DNA from: UBA1783 sp964449115
GTDB lineage: Bacteria; Bacillota_I; Bacilli_A; Erysipelotrichales; Erysipelotrichaceae
Assembly: GCA_964449115.1 (NCBI GenBank)
Contig: CAYUXW010000016.1
Span: 1 to 37,106, forward strand
Direction: 5' to 3'
Length of the DNA stretch: 37,106 nt
Shown here one piece after another: positions 14,330 through 21,386 of this stretch (its first letter is position 1; each line of letters begins with the position of its first letter). The position numbers and the translations under genes were made by a program. Under the pieces are notes generated by a model. The model was given only the letters and a program-made list of their open reading frames with translations, did no database searches and was not told where the DNA came from.

Positions 14330-14989
14330 ATGACTTTTGAGACAACTTTTCCTGTATGGAATAAATTGAATTCCAGTCAAAAGACCAGGCTTCTTGAAAA
14401 TCTTATAACGCGTACAGTTGAAAAAGGCACAATTATTCATAGTGGAGCCATCAATTGTACTGGTTTGCTGCTTGTAAAAACCGGTCAACTTCGTGCCTAT
14501 ATGATTTCAGAAGAAGGGCGTGAGATTACCCTTTATCGTTTGTTTGATTATGACATGTGTTTATTTTCTGCTTACTGTATTATGCGCTCTATTGAATTTG
14601 AAATAATCATTGAAGCTGAAAAGGATACTGATCTTTGGGTAATACCAGCTGAAATATATAAAAACATAATGGATGAATCTGCCGCTGTAGCAAATTTCAC
14701 TAATGAAGTAATGGGAACACGTTTTACTGATGTCATGTGGCTGATTGAACAAATCATGTGGAAAAGTCTTGACAAGCGTCTAGCTAAATTCCTTTATGAA
14801 GAAACATTAATTGAAGAAAGCAACAAGCTGAACATTACTCATGAAGCAATTGCCAATCATATCGGCTCTCATCGAGAAGTTATAACCAGAATGTTGCGCC
14901 ATTTCCAAAACGATGGAATTGTTAAACTGTCTCGTGGATTAATAGAAATTGTCGATGAAGAAAAATTGAGTTTACTTTTAGATGAATAA
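14330..14989 (+). CDS. Crp/Fnr-family transcriptional regulator
   Basis: A 219-residue Crp/Fnr protein: cyclic-nucleotide-type beta-roll (about 8-120), dimer helix, and a C-terminal winged helix-turn-helix (THEAIANHIGSHREVITRMLRHF). It lacks the N-terminal cysteine cluster of FNR. It does carry C77 and C83 (CLFSAYC) in the sensor domain plus C43, a pattern common in the anaerobe subfamily and a plausible thiol switch. The TTGACA/TATAAT promoter suggests constant expression. It lies divergent from the rubredoxin operon and is the obvious candidate for binding the three GTGAY-N3-ATCAC boxes at 14063, 16160 and 18620. Confidence 0.92.
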   Translation: MTFETTFPVWNKLNSSQKTRLLENLITRTVEKGTIIHSGAINCTGLLLVKTGQLRAYMISEEGREITLYRLFDYDMCLFSAYCIMRSIEFEIIIEAEKDTDLWVIPAEIYKNIMDESAAVANFTNEVMGTRFTDVMWLIEQIMWKSLDKRLAKFLYEETLIEESNKLNITHEAIANHIGSHREVITRMLRHFQNDGIVKLSRGLIEIVDEEKLSLLLDE

Positions 14990-15034
14990 AACACCCTTAT
15001 GCACTTGACATAATTGCTAGGCGGGTGTTTTTTT
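14988..15034. terminator. bidirectional terminator
   Basis: AAAACACCC (14988-14996) pairs with GGGTGTTTT (15023-15031), with T runs on both outer sides. It serves the regulator gene and the convergent membrane ferredoxin gene. The loop is long (26 bases). Confidence 0.65.
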
Positions 15035-15602
15035 ATTTATTTTTTAATTTACATATGAGTTGAGTCATTGTCCCCATTGGGCAATACACACACCAGCTGC
15101 GCGGTTTAAATAAAACCATTGTTATTAAACCTAAAATTGTGGAAGTCAGCATCACACTATAAAAACCAAAAGCAAACTGAGCTACTGCTGGATGAAAAAG
15201 TGTTCCTTTATAGGCAAAACTCCAAGGAACATTAAAAGTCCACAGCAATGTGACAACCTGCTTTAGATCCTGAGTTCCAGCAAATACCAGATAGGTATTA
15301 AAAAGCATTACAAAAAACATCATAAAAAAGAAAATTAGAAAACCATAACGAAAGGCCTTGCTTTTCATCCAGACAGGCATGTCTTTTTTTCGTGATAATC
15401 CAAACCTACCGCCTAGAAGACTAAACAGCTGTCCTCTGCCACAATAAAAGCTACAGTAATCTTTGCTGGATTTTGTAGCAGCTATCAACAGAGGAATAAA
15501 AAAACATAAAAGCCCAAGCCAGGCGAAAAGAATATTGAAAAATCCTAAAGTTAAATATATCAACGAAACAATCCACAAATAGTCATACCACTTCTTCTTC
15601 AC
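15033..15602 (-). CDS. NapH/NosR-like membrane protein with Cys motifs
   Basis: A 189-residue membrane protein with about four to five helices and two cysteine-containing segments facing one side: YCGRGQ after the first helices and a C-terminal CVYCPMG. This pattern is typical of the polytopic membrane proteins (NapH, NosR, YccM-like) that pass electrons between the quinone pool and periplasmic or cytoplasmic ferredoxins. The classical C-terminal 4Fe-4S domain is missing here; it is supplied by the separate ferredoxin gene that overlaps its start. The pair may move electrons across the membrane for the redox enzymes nearby. The exact role is unknown. Confidence 0.8.
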   Translation of the reverse strand: MKKKWYDYLWIVSLIYLTLGFFNILFAWLGLLCFFIPLLIAATKSSKDYCSFYCGRGQLFSLLGGRFGLSRKKDMPVWMKSKAFRYGFLIFFFMMFFVMLFNTYLVFAGTQDLKQVVTLLWTFNVPWSFAYKGTLFHPAVAQFAFGFYSVMLTSTILGLITMVLFKPRSWCVYCPMGTMTQLICKLKNK

Positions 15603-15808
15603 TTTTCCACCTCTTTAATTTCAATAATGCTGGCTGGACATTCTTTAACACATAATCCACAACCAACACACTTATCCTCATCAACCTTGGCAAATAAGCC
15701 TTTTACAATTTCAATAGCATTTAAAACACAAACTCTCATACAGCAGCCACAAGCTACACAATCTTCCTGAGCTATGACGGCTCTGCGCTTTTTTCTGATA
15801 TTAGTCAT
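15599..15808 (-). CDS. 2[4Fe-4S] ferredoxin
   Basis: A 69-residue bacterial ferredoxin with two cluster motifs: C17, C20, C23, C27 and C47, C50, C53, C57. The last Cys of the first motif is followed by Val, not the usual Pro, and there is an extra C22. The basic N-terminus (MTNIRKKRR) is not a signal peptide. Its stop overlaps the start of the NapH-like gene, so they are co-translated and likely partners. I see no Crp/Fnr-type box in front of it; a weak minus-strand TACAAT lies at 15845-15850. Confidence 0.92.
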   Translation of the reverse strand: MTNIRKKRRAVIAQEDCVACGCCMRVCVLNAIEIVKGLFAKVDEDKCVGCGLCVKECPASIIEIKEVEK

Positions 15809-15869
15809 CCATCCTCCTTATATATTCCTAAAAGATTAGAAAATATTGTAATTATCATTTAAACATAGA

Positions 15870-15889
15870 AAAACTCCACTGAATGTGGA
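15870..15889 (-). terminator. short hairpin behind the degenerate ferredoxin gene
   Basis: On the minus strand, TCCAC pairs with GTGGA around ATTCA, followed by GTTTTT. The stem is only 5 bp, so leakage into the ferredoxin gene at 15808 is possible. Confidence 0.5.
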
Positions 15890-15913
15890 TATCTTTCTTT
15901 TTATCTTTTACTG

Positions 15914-16102
15914 TTACTCTTCACTTGCTGGACATTCTACTTTGCATTTATTGCAATCAACGCTTTTTTTCTTGTCATCCTTTACAAATAGTCCTTTTAC
16001 AAGTTCAGCAACTTTCATAACACCTGCAACAATAATGCAATTACCTGTCAAGCAATTACCTTGTATCATTGTATCTTTACGTTCATTTTTATTTTCAGTC
16101 AT
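15914..16102 (-). CDS. short Cys protein related to the adjacent ferredoxin, clusters degenerate
   Basis: A 62-residue protein with an AAGGAGG site and its own promoter and Crp/Fnr-type box, so it is probably expressed. Its C-terminal half (VAELVKGLFVKDDKKK, then C50, C53, C57-Pro) aligns with the ferredoxin at 15599-15808 (AIEIVKGLFAKVDEDK, then four Cys). However, the first cysteine of the second motif is replaced by Ser47, and the first motif is reduced to C17 and C22. It cannot build two normal [4Fe-4S] clusters. It could be a decayed paralogue, or a small protein using five cysteines for a different metal or thiol role. Confidence 0.72.
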   Translation of the reverse strand: MTENKNERKDTMIQGNCLTGNCIIVAGVMKVAELVKGLFVKDDKKKSVDCNKCKVECPASEE

Positions 16103-16131
16103 AACAAACCTCCTTATTATCTGTTGCTTTT

Positions 16132-16172
16132 ATAATATCCGATTAAAAAAATGTTTTCTGTGATATTATCAC
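16132..16172 (-). promoter_or_regulatory. promoter with Crp/Fnr-type box
   Basis: The box GTGATATTATCAC (16160-16172) has perfect 5-bp arms. The minus-strand -10 TATTAT is at 16132-16137, 29 bases from box centre to the 5' T. This places the box near -41 of the predicted start, the class II activator position. It drives the 62-residue Cys protein. Confidence 0.75.
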
Positions 16173-16181
16173 CCTGAAAGC

Positions 16182-16218
16182 ATAAAAAAACACTCTCTTT
16201 TTATTGGAGTGTGTTTTT
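16182..16218. terminator. terminator of the CoA-disulfide reductase operon
   Basis: ACACTC (16190-16195) pairs with GAGTGT (16207-16212), flanked by A and T runs on both sides, so it can work in either direction. It lies 13 bases past the reductase stop. Confidence 0.65.
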
Positions 16219-16230
16219 AATGCTTCTTGA

Positions 16231-17922
16231 TTATTTATCCTTGCCACAGTCGTAGGCTTCTTCAACCAGTGCCTGATCTCTTGTCACGGCATCATAGAAT
16301 CTGAATCCACCAGAGAAGTTATAGGCTTCATAGCCATAACCTTCCAGAATGCGACAGGCAATATAGCTTCTGATACCACTTTGACAAATAACATAGACTG
16401 GTTTTCCCTTTTCAATTTCATCAATGCGCTCTCTTAACTCATCAACTGGGATATTCTTAAATCCTTCAACGTTTCCAGCACTGTATTCCTTTACAGTTCT
16501 GGTGTCCAGTAAAGTTACACTGCCATCACGAGGAAGATTTTTTTCATCAGCCAAATGCCATTGTTTTAAAATTCCCCTGGCAATATTTTCAATCATAAAT
16601 CCAGCCATATTAACTGGGTCTTTAGCTGATGAATATGGTGGAGCATACGATAAGTCCAAATCTTTAAGTTGAGTTGCCTTTAGTTTAGCGTGAATTGCTG
16701 TTGCTATGACATCAATTCGTTTATCCACACCATCATAGCCTACAATCTGTGCTCCAAGTAAACGATAAGTCCCTTTTTCGAAAACAACCTTCATAGTCAT
16801 TACTTTACCACCAGGATAATAACTTGAATTACTCATTGGTGATAAAATGACAAAATCGGCATCTAAACCAGCTAGTTTGGCTTCAGTTTCGTTAATTCCA
16901 GTGCTAGCAGCTGTAATATCAAAGACTTTAAGGATTGAGCTTCCTTGAGAGCCAAGATACCTGCTGTCGCCTCCACATATATTATCAGCGATTATTCTTC
17001 CCTGTTTATTGGCAGGTCCAGCCAATGATATCAGAGCATTCTTTCCAGTAACATAATGTTTAACCTGAACAGCATCACCAGCAGCATAAATATCAGGAAT
17101 TGATGTCTCCATACGGTCATTGACTATAATACTTCCACCTATACCTAATTCTAATCCAGCATCTTTCGCCAGTTTGGTATCTGGTGAAACTCCCACAGCC
17201 AGTATCACCATATCAGCGTATAAAGGTTTTTGGTTTTTAACCAGTACTTTTACTCCATCTTCACTCTTTTCGAATCCTTCTACCGCTTGTCCTAAATGCA
17301 GTTTAATACCATGCTTGCGCATTTCACCATGAACAAAGGAAGCGATATCAGGATCTAAATTACCTGTTAACTGCTTAAACAATTGAACAAGTGTTACATC
17401 CATTCCTAGTTCCTTAAGGTTTTCAGCCATTTCAATACCAATAAACCCACCACCAGCAATAACAACTGATTCAGGCTTGGTTTTATTAATGAAGTCTTTA
17501 ATACGGAAAGTATCTTCAACCGTACGCAATTTAAATACCTTATCTAAATCAGCGCCAAAAATTCCTGGCACCAACGGTCTTGCACCAGGAGCAAGAATTA
17601 ACTTGTCGTAACTTTCTTTAAACTCATTACCATTTTCTAAATTTTTAACCACAACCGTTTTTTCTTTTGGATTGATAGCAGTTACTTCATGATTAACCTT
17701 TGCCTCAACACGAAAACGATCATAAAAACCTTTTGGAGTCTGTAAAGTCAGATTTTCAGAATCCGTTATTACATCTCCAATATAGTAGGGCAAACCACAG
17801 TTAGCATAGGAAACATATCCCGAACGCTCGAAAACAACTATTTCTGCCTTTTCATCCAATCTTCTTAATCTTGCAGCAGCAGAAGCTCCAGCTGCAACTC
17901 CACCTACAATCACTACTTTCAT
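16231..17922 (-). CDS. CoA-disulfide reductase / persulfide reductase with C-terminal rhodanese
   Basis: A 563-residue FAD- and NAD(P)H-binding protein. The N-terminal VVIVGGVAAGASAAARLRR is the FAD site, C42 in SYANCGLPYY is the single redox cysteine of CoA-disulfide reductases, and AGGGFIGIEMAENL is the NAD(P)H site. Residues about 455-563 form a rhodanese domain with active C513 (CQSGIRS). Proteins with this layout reduce CoA disulfide, polysulfide or CoA persulfide. The operon order thioredoxin, rhodanese, reductase fits persulfide and thiol balance during oxidative stress. It begins 2 bases after the small rhodanese stop. Confidence 0.93.
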   Translation of the reverse strand: MKVVIVGGVAAGASAAARLRRLDEKAEIVVFERSGYVSYANCGLPYYIGDVITDSENLTLQTPKGFYDRFRVEAKVNHEVTAINPKEKTVVVKNLENGNEFKESYDKLILAPGARPLVPGIFGADLDKVFKLRTVEDTFRIKDFINKTKPESVVIAGGGFIGIEMAENLKELGMDVTLVQLFKQLTGNLDPDIASFVHGEMRKHGIKLHLGQAVEGFEKSEDGVKVLVKNQKPLYADMVILAVGVSPDTKLAKDAGLELGIGGSIIVNDRMETSIPDIYAAGDAVQVKHYVTGKNALISLAGPANKQGRIIADNICGGDSRYLGSQGSSILKVFDITAASTGINETEAKLAGLDADFVILSPMSNSSYYPGGKVMTMKVVFEKGTYRLLGAQIVGYDGVDKRIDVIATAIHAKLKATQLKDLDLSYAPPYSSAKDPVNMAGFMIENIARGILKQWHLADEKNLPRDGSVTLLDTRTVKEYSAGNVEGFKNIPVDELRERIDEIEKGKPVYVICQSGIRSYIACRILEGYGYEAYNFSGGFRFYDAVTRDQALVEEAYDCGKDK

Positions 17923-17924
17923 CT

Positions 17925-18245
17925 TTATCTTTCTACCTTTCCAACATAAGAGAGAATTCCGCCAATGTTAACGGCATTGACATATCCCATATTTTTAAGG
18001 GTTGATGCAGCTCTACCGCTGCGAGCCCCTGAACGGCAATAGACATAAAGTGGTGTGTTTTTATCGGTGACAACTGAAGCTACTTCATCAATCTGCTGTA
18101 CAGGTATGTTTTTGCTTCCAGGAATATGACCTTGATGATATTCTTGTACAGTTCGAACATCTAGCAAAACTGCTCCAGAAGTTGCTCTATACTCTTCTAC
18201 CCATTGGTCAATATTTTTCTTTTTAAAAGCATCAAAAATCCCCAT
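17925..18245 (-). CDS. single-domain rhodanese
   Basis: A 106-residue rhodanese-like sulfurtransferase. The active-site loop is YCRSGARSG with C70, and LLDVRTVQEYHQGHIPG is the usual CH2-type motif. There is no signal peptide, so it is cytosolic. It lies between thioredoxin and the reductase-rhodanese fusion in one operon and probably carries sulfane sulfur between them. Substrate specificity cannot be told from sequence. Confidence 0.93.
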   Translation of the reverse strand: MGIFDAFKKKNIDQWVEEYRATSGAVLLDVRTVQEYHQGHIPGSKNIPVQQIDEVASVVTDKNTPLYVYCRSGARSGRAASTLKNMGYVNAVNIGGILSYVGKVER

Positions 18246-18255
18246 TATTTATCTC

Positions 18256-18561
18256 CTATAGCATTTCTAAAATTGCACTCTTAGGTCTTGCTCCCATCGC
18301 TGTATTGACGATTTCGCCATCCTTGATAACCATTAATGTAGGAATACTCATAATTTTAAATCTACTTGCCAACTCAGGCTCCTGATCTACATTAATTTTA
18401 CCTACTTTAATATCAGTACGTTCTGTAGCGATTTCATCTATGATAGGTACTACCATACGGCATGGTCCACACCATGGTGCCCAAAAGTCCAACAATACTG
18501 GCTTGTCAGAATTCATTACTTCACTTTCAAAGTTGTTTTTGTTAATATTCATAGCAGACAT
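18256..18561 (-). CDS. trxA: thioredoxin
   Basis: A 101-residue thioredoxin with active site WCGPC (C31, C34) and the cis-proline segment SIPTLMVIKDG. The first ATG at 18561 is chosen because GGAGG is 7 bases upstream; a second ATG three codons later is less well spaced. It opens the operon with rhodanese and the CoA-disulfide reductase and reduces disulfides and probably persulfides. Its promoter carries a Crp/Fnr-type box. Confidence 0.95.
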   Translation of the reverse strand: MSAMNINKNNFESEVMNSDKPVLLDFWAPWCGPCRMVVPIIDEIATERTDIKVGKINVDQEPELASRFKIMSIPTLMVIKDGEIVNTAMGARPKSAILEML

Positions 18562-18591
18562 ATTTAAGTCCTCCTTTTTCTTTTCGTCCTT

Positions 18592-18632
18592 ATTATAACC
18601 AGAACATTTTTGCTTTTCTGTGACAAAATCAC
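18592..18632 (-). promoter_or_regulatory. trxA promoter with Crp/Fnr-type box
   Basis: The box GTGACAAAATCAC (18620-18632) has one arm mismatch. The minus-strand TATAAT is at 18592-18597, 29 bases from box centre, the same geometry as at 16132-16172. This is consistent with activation from near -41. Confidence 0.75.
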
Positions 18633-18822
18633 CATAATAAGTATTTTTGAATTTGTCAAATATTATAACTAGCGATTTTTATTCTTTTTAAGTTTAACAT
18701 ATTTCATTTTATACCGTTTTTCACGCAATTTTAAGTTAAGAAATGTTAATATATATTTGATTTTATATTTTTTACTATATTGTACACTATATTTAATATT
18801 TTTATTTATTAATATAGATGTA

Positions 18823-18849
18823 CCCCACTTTTTGGAATTTTGTTTCGTA
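18823..18849 (+). promoter_or_regulatory. SigI-type promoter of sigI
   Basis: CCCCA begins at 18823 and CGTA is at 18846-18849, with 19 bases between CCCC and CGTA. C-rich -35 and CGWA -10 elements are the known pattern of SigI promoters. The same motif with the same spacing occurs twice before the lipoprotein gene. It lies 26 bases before ATG 18876 and implies autoregulation. The gap 18562-18875 otherwise holds only the trxA promoter. Confidence 0.8.
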
Positions 18850-18875
18850 TTCTATATACGAGAAGGAGTGAAGTC

Positions 18876-19604
18876 ATGCAAAAAGAGCATCAGATTATTA
18901 TGTCAGTCTATCAGGCTAAGGATGATATACAAAAGGCTGACGAATTAATCAGAGACTACATACCTTTCATCAGATCAGAAGCTTCAAAATGTATTTCTAG
19001 ATTCTGTAGTGAGCAGGACGATGAATTTAGCATCGCGATGATTGCTTTTCACGAAGCAATACTTGGCTATGAGCATGATAGAGGGGCTTTTCTTCCCTAT
19101 GCTGCTATGCTGATTCGCAATCGTATCATTGACTTCCAAAGAAAAGAGGTCAGACATCAGAGCAACATCTCTCTTAGTGAAGAAATTGGAGATGGTGATC
19201 AGACTATGATGGATATGATAGCTGATAAGCGCGACTACATTCAGGAGTCAGCCAACTTGGAAGCGACCAAAGAAGAGATTGAAGAACTTTCTGCAGTTAT
19301 GGCAGATTTTGGTGTCACTTTCTCTGATGTGGCTGATAACTCTCCAAAGCAGCAGCGCACTATGGAAGCTTGTGTTTCAGCTATTAATTATGCTATTGAA
19401 AACAGACATTTGCTGGATGAGATGTTAAAAACAAAGAAACTTCCTCTAGCTAAACTTGTTGCTGGCTCAGGTGATGAACGCAAAACTTTGGAAAGACATA
19501 GAAGATACATTCTGGTTATGCTTTTGATCCACTCAAACGGATATGAGATTATCCGAGGGCACTTAAGACACGCCCTGAAAACGAAAGGAGGTATGTCTGT
19601 ATGA
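18876..19604 (+). CDS. sigI: RNA polymerase sigma factor SigI
   Basis: A 242-residue SigI-family sigma factor. I use ATG 18876 (MQKEHQIIM), which has GAAGGAG upstream; a longer frame from 18840 has no ribosome site and would overlap the promoter. Region 2 is clear (ELIRDYIPFIRSEASK, DDEFSIAMIAFHEAI, then LIRNRIIDFQRKEVR). The C-terminal part (LPLAKLVAGSG, TLERHRRYI, LLIHSNGYEIIRGHL) is the SigI-specific DNA-binding domain that replaces region 4. Its stop overlaps the rsgI start (ATGA), so sigma factor and anti-sigma are made together. A SigI-type promoter sits just upstream. Confidence 0.94.
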   Translation: MQKEHQIIMSVYQAKDDIQKADELIRDYIPFIRSEASKCISRFCSEQDDEFSIAMIAFHEAILGYEHDRGAFLPYAAMLIRNRIIDFQRKEVRHQSNISLSEEIGDGDQTMMDMIADKRDYIQESANLEATKEEIEELSAVMADFGVTFSDVADNSPKQQRTMEACVSAINYAIENRHLLDEMLKTKKLPLAKLVAGSGDERKTLERHRRYILVMLLIHSNGYEIIRGHLRHALKTKGGMSV

Positions 19605-20434
19605 GAAAATACATTGTTATGGAATGTCATCTAAGCTATGCCGTTGTGCTTGATGAAGATGGACGTTTTTTAAAAGTCGCAAATCGGCATTATCAAGTAG
19701 GACAAACCGTTACCGATGTCATTGAAATGCAGATTCCACAGTCAATTCCTAAACAAGAGAAAACAAAAAGAAAAAGGTGGTTTTATTCTCTGGCAGCTAT
19801 GGCAGCTGTTATGGTCATGATGATTACAATCGTTTCCCAGTTTAGTCAAATGACTTATGCCTCTATTTATATGAGTATCAACCCAGAAGTTCGTATCGAT
19901 GTTAATCGAAACGATGTGGTTGTTAACTTACAGGGGGTCAATATGGATGGAAATGATTTAATTAAAGATTATGACTATAAAAAGAAAGATTTGGAGTTAG
20001 TCATGGATGAGCTGCTGGAAAGAGCAATTGAGAAAGGCTATTTATACGATGGAAGTAAAATTACACTTACATTTGATGCCGATAATAATGAATGGATCGT
20101 ATCACGAAGTGACGCGCTCTCAACACAAATAAAAAACTACTTAAGTGAAAAAATTACGATAATTATTGAAATTAAAGTAAAAAAATCAAACGATCAAATT
20201 ATTATTCCAATTAATCCTAATGACAGCGACTATGATGACTCGGATTATGGTGATTCTGATTATGTTGACTCTGATTATGGGGATACTGACTATGATGATT
20301 CGGATTATCAGTCGCCTGATTATGACGATTCTGATTATAATTCCCCTGATTATGATGATTCTGATTACCAGTCCCCTGATTATGACGATTCTGATTATTC
20401 GTCTGATAGTGGGATAACCGACTATGGTTATTAA
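19601..20434 (+). CDS. rsgI: RsgI-type transmembrane anti-sigma factor with acidic DY-repeat tail
   Basis: A 277-residue RsgI-like protein. Residues 1-55 are the cytosolic sigma-binding domain (IVMECHLSYAVVLDEDG), about 61-79 one membrane helix after KRKR, and about 87-200 the outside domain with the conserved ASIYMSINPEVRIDVNRN segment. Residues 207-266 are twelve exact pentads of the form x-D/S-S/T/P-D-Y, followed by a short tail. Other RsgI proteins carry carbohydrate-binding or protease-like domains at this place; an acidic Ser-Asp-Tyr repeat is unusual. The same kind of repeat ends the lipoprotein encoded next. It has an AAAGGAGG site and overlaps sigI by 4 bases. Confidence 0.9.
   Translation: MRKYIVMECHLSYAVVLDEDGRFLKVANRHYQVGQTVTDVIEMQIPQSIPKQEKTKRKRWFYSLAAMAAVMVMMITIVSQFSQMTYASIYMSINPEVRIDVNRNDVVVNLQGVNMDGNDLIKDYDYKKKDLELVMDELLERAIEKGYLYDGSKITLTFDADNNEWIVSRSDALSTQIKNYLSEKITIIIEIKVKKSNDQIIIPINPNDSDYDDSDYGDSDYVDSDYGDTDYDDSDYQSPDYDDSDYNSPDYDDSDYQSPDYDDSDYSSDSGITDYGY
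20219..20430 (+). repeat. 15-bp coding tandem repeat (pentapeptide x-x-S/T/P-D-Y)
   Basis: About 14 codon-degenerate copies of a 15-base unit close to GAYGAYTCNGAYTAY at the end of rsgI. The amino-acid pattern is kept better than the DNA: the third positions vary, so the protein pattern seems to be selected. Confidence 0.85.
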
Positions 20435-20456
20435 ATCATAATTTAATATTATTCCC

Positions 20457-20477
20457 TCTGATAGTTGTTCTATCAGA
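20457..20477 (+). other. stem-loop after rsgI
   Basis: TCTGATAG (20457-20464) pairs with CTATCAGA (20470-20477) around TTGTT. No T tract follows, so it is at best a weak terminator or an mRNA 3' end stabiliser between rsgI and the lipoprotein promoters. Confidence 0.5.
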
Positions 20478-20513
20478 TAAATTTAAATAAAAAATTAAAT
20501 TATTTCCTTCCGA

Positions 20514-20555
20514 CCCCAATTATTAAAAAGCTATTGCGTATCCTATTACTGTAAG
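20514..20555 (+). promoter_or_regulatory. SigI-type promoter, distal copy, of the lipoprotein operon
   Basis: CCCC at 20514-20517 and CGTA at 20537-20540 are 19 bases apart. The motif continues as CGTATCCTATTACTGTAAG (20537-20555), which is repeated 87 bases downstream with one change. Confidence 0.78.
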
Positions 20556-20600
20556 AAAAAATAATTACTGAATTTAAAAAACATTAATTTATTAAAACAA

Positions 20601-20642
20601 CCCCAGTTTAAAGAAAGTAATTACGTATTCTATTACTGTAAG
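20601..20642 (+). promoter_or_regulatory. SigI-type promoter, proximal copy, of the lipoprotein operon
   Basis: CCCC at 20601-20604 and CGTA at 20624-20627 are 19 bases apart. The downstream segment CGTATTCTATTACTGTAAG (20624-20642) matches the distal copy except for one base. The mRNA would begin about 55-60 bases before ATG 20691. Confidence 0.82.
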
Positions 20643-20690
20643 GGAAATACATCCCTTAGAATGTATGAATTATTCAAGGAGGAAAAAACT

Positions 20691-21386
20691 ATGAAAAAAG
20701 CAATTCGTGCAATTATTATGGCTCTAATTGTGAGTCTGTGTCTGACTGGATGTGGTCAGCTTGGGTTAAACAAAAATAAGGATATCACTAAAGGTGGAGT
20801 TCTTGTACTGAAAGTTAACCCTGAAATCGCCGTTGAGTACGACGAAAAAGGTGTCGTTACCGGTCTAACTGCCCGCAACAATGATGCGATGGAAATTCTT
20901 AACAGTGTTGATGGCTTAATCGGTCTAGAAGCACGTGAAGCAATTTCTACTCTAGTAAAAGCTATTGGTGATGCTGGTTACTTCGTTGAAGAAGTTGAAG
21001 GCGAATATCGCAAAATCGTATTAGAAATCGAATCTGGTTCTCAAATTCCAAGTGATGGATTCATCGATGAAGTCGTTGACGCTATTAAAAATGCTGCCAA
21101 AGACAACAAATGGAATGTCAGATTAGATGTTGAAAATGAAAGTGACTACGGATTATCTGATTACGAAGATTCTGATTATGATGAGGACACTGATTATGAT
21201 GGTGTAGATACTGATTATGATGAAGACACTGATTATGACAATGACACTGACTATGATGATGTAGATACTGACTATGACAGTAATACTGATTACGATCAAA
21301 ATACTGACTATGACAGCAATACTGATTACGATCAAAATACTGACTATGACAGTAACTCTGACTACGATGACAGCGACTACAACTAA
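20691..21386 (+). CDS. lipoprotein with RsgI-like ectodomain and acidic DY-repeat tail
   Basis: A 231-residue secreted lipoprotein. I use ATG 20691, 9 bases after AAGGAGG, not the in-frame ATG 20661. The signal peptide ends in the lipobox L18-T19-G20-C21. Residues about 33-140 (VLVLKVNPEIAVEYDEKGVV, then TARNNDAMEIL) resemble the extracytoplasmic domain of RsgI, whose matching stretch is YMSINPEVRIDVNRN. The last 80 residues contain 14 Ser/Thr-Asp-Tyr motifs in an acidic background. It is controlled by two SigI-type promoters and overlaps the polyphosphate-polymerase-like gene. It may be a decoy or a substrate of the kinase encoded in the operon. Confidence 0.85.
   Translation: MKKAIRAIIMALIVSLCLTGCGQLGLNKNKDITKGGVLVLKVNPEIAVEYDEKGVVTGLTARNNDAMEILNSVDGLIGLEAREAISTLVKAIGDAGYFVEEVEGEYRKIVLEIESGSQIPSDGFIDEVVDAIKNAAKDNKWNVRLDVENESDYGLSDYEDSDYDEDTDYDGVDTDYDEDTDYDNDTDYDDVDTDYDSNTDYDQNTDYDSNTDYDQNTDYDSNSDYDDSDYN
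21135..21383 (+). repeat. coding repeats of (S/T)-D-Y in the lipoprotein, with an exact-length 36-bp unit
   Basis: Fourteen S/T-D-Y motifs are spaced 5-7 residues apart. Near the end, a 36-base unit (DSNTDYDQNTDY) occurs twice in tandem at 21276-21311 and 21312-21347, then partly a third time, which suggests recent expansion. Confidence 0.85.

Noticed and set aside
18840..18875. Longer N-terminus for SigI starting at 18840
   Set aside because: It would overlap the CGTA promoter element, has no ribosome site, and the family starts near MQKEHQ.
20219..21383. Regular short DNA repeats that could suggest a CRISPR-like array
   Set aside because: The repeats keep coding phase (15-base and 18-base units), have no unique spacers and are within clear genes.
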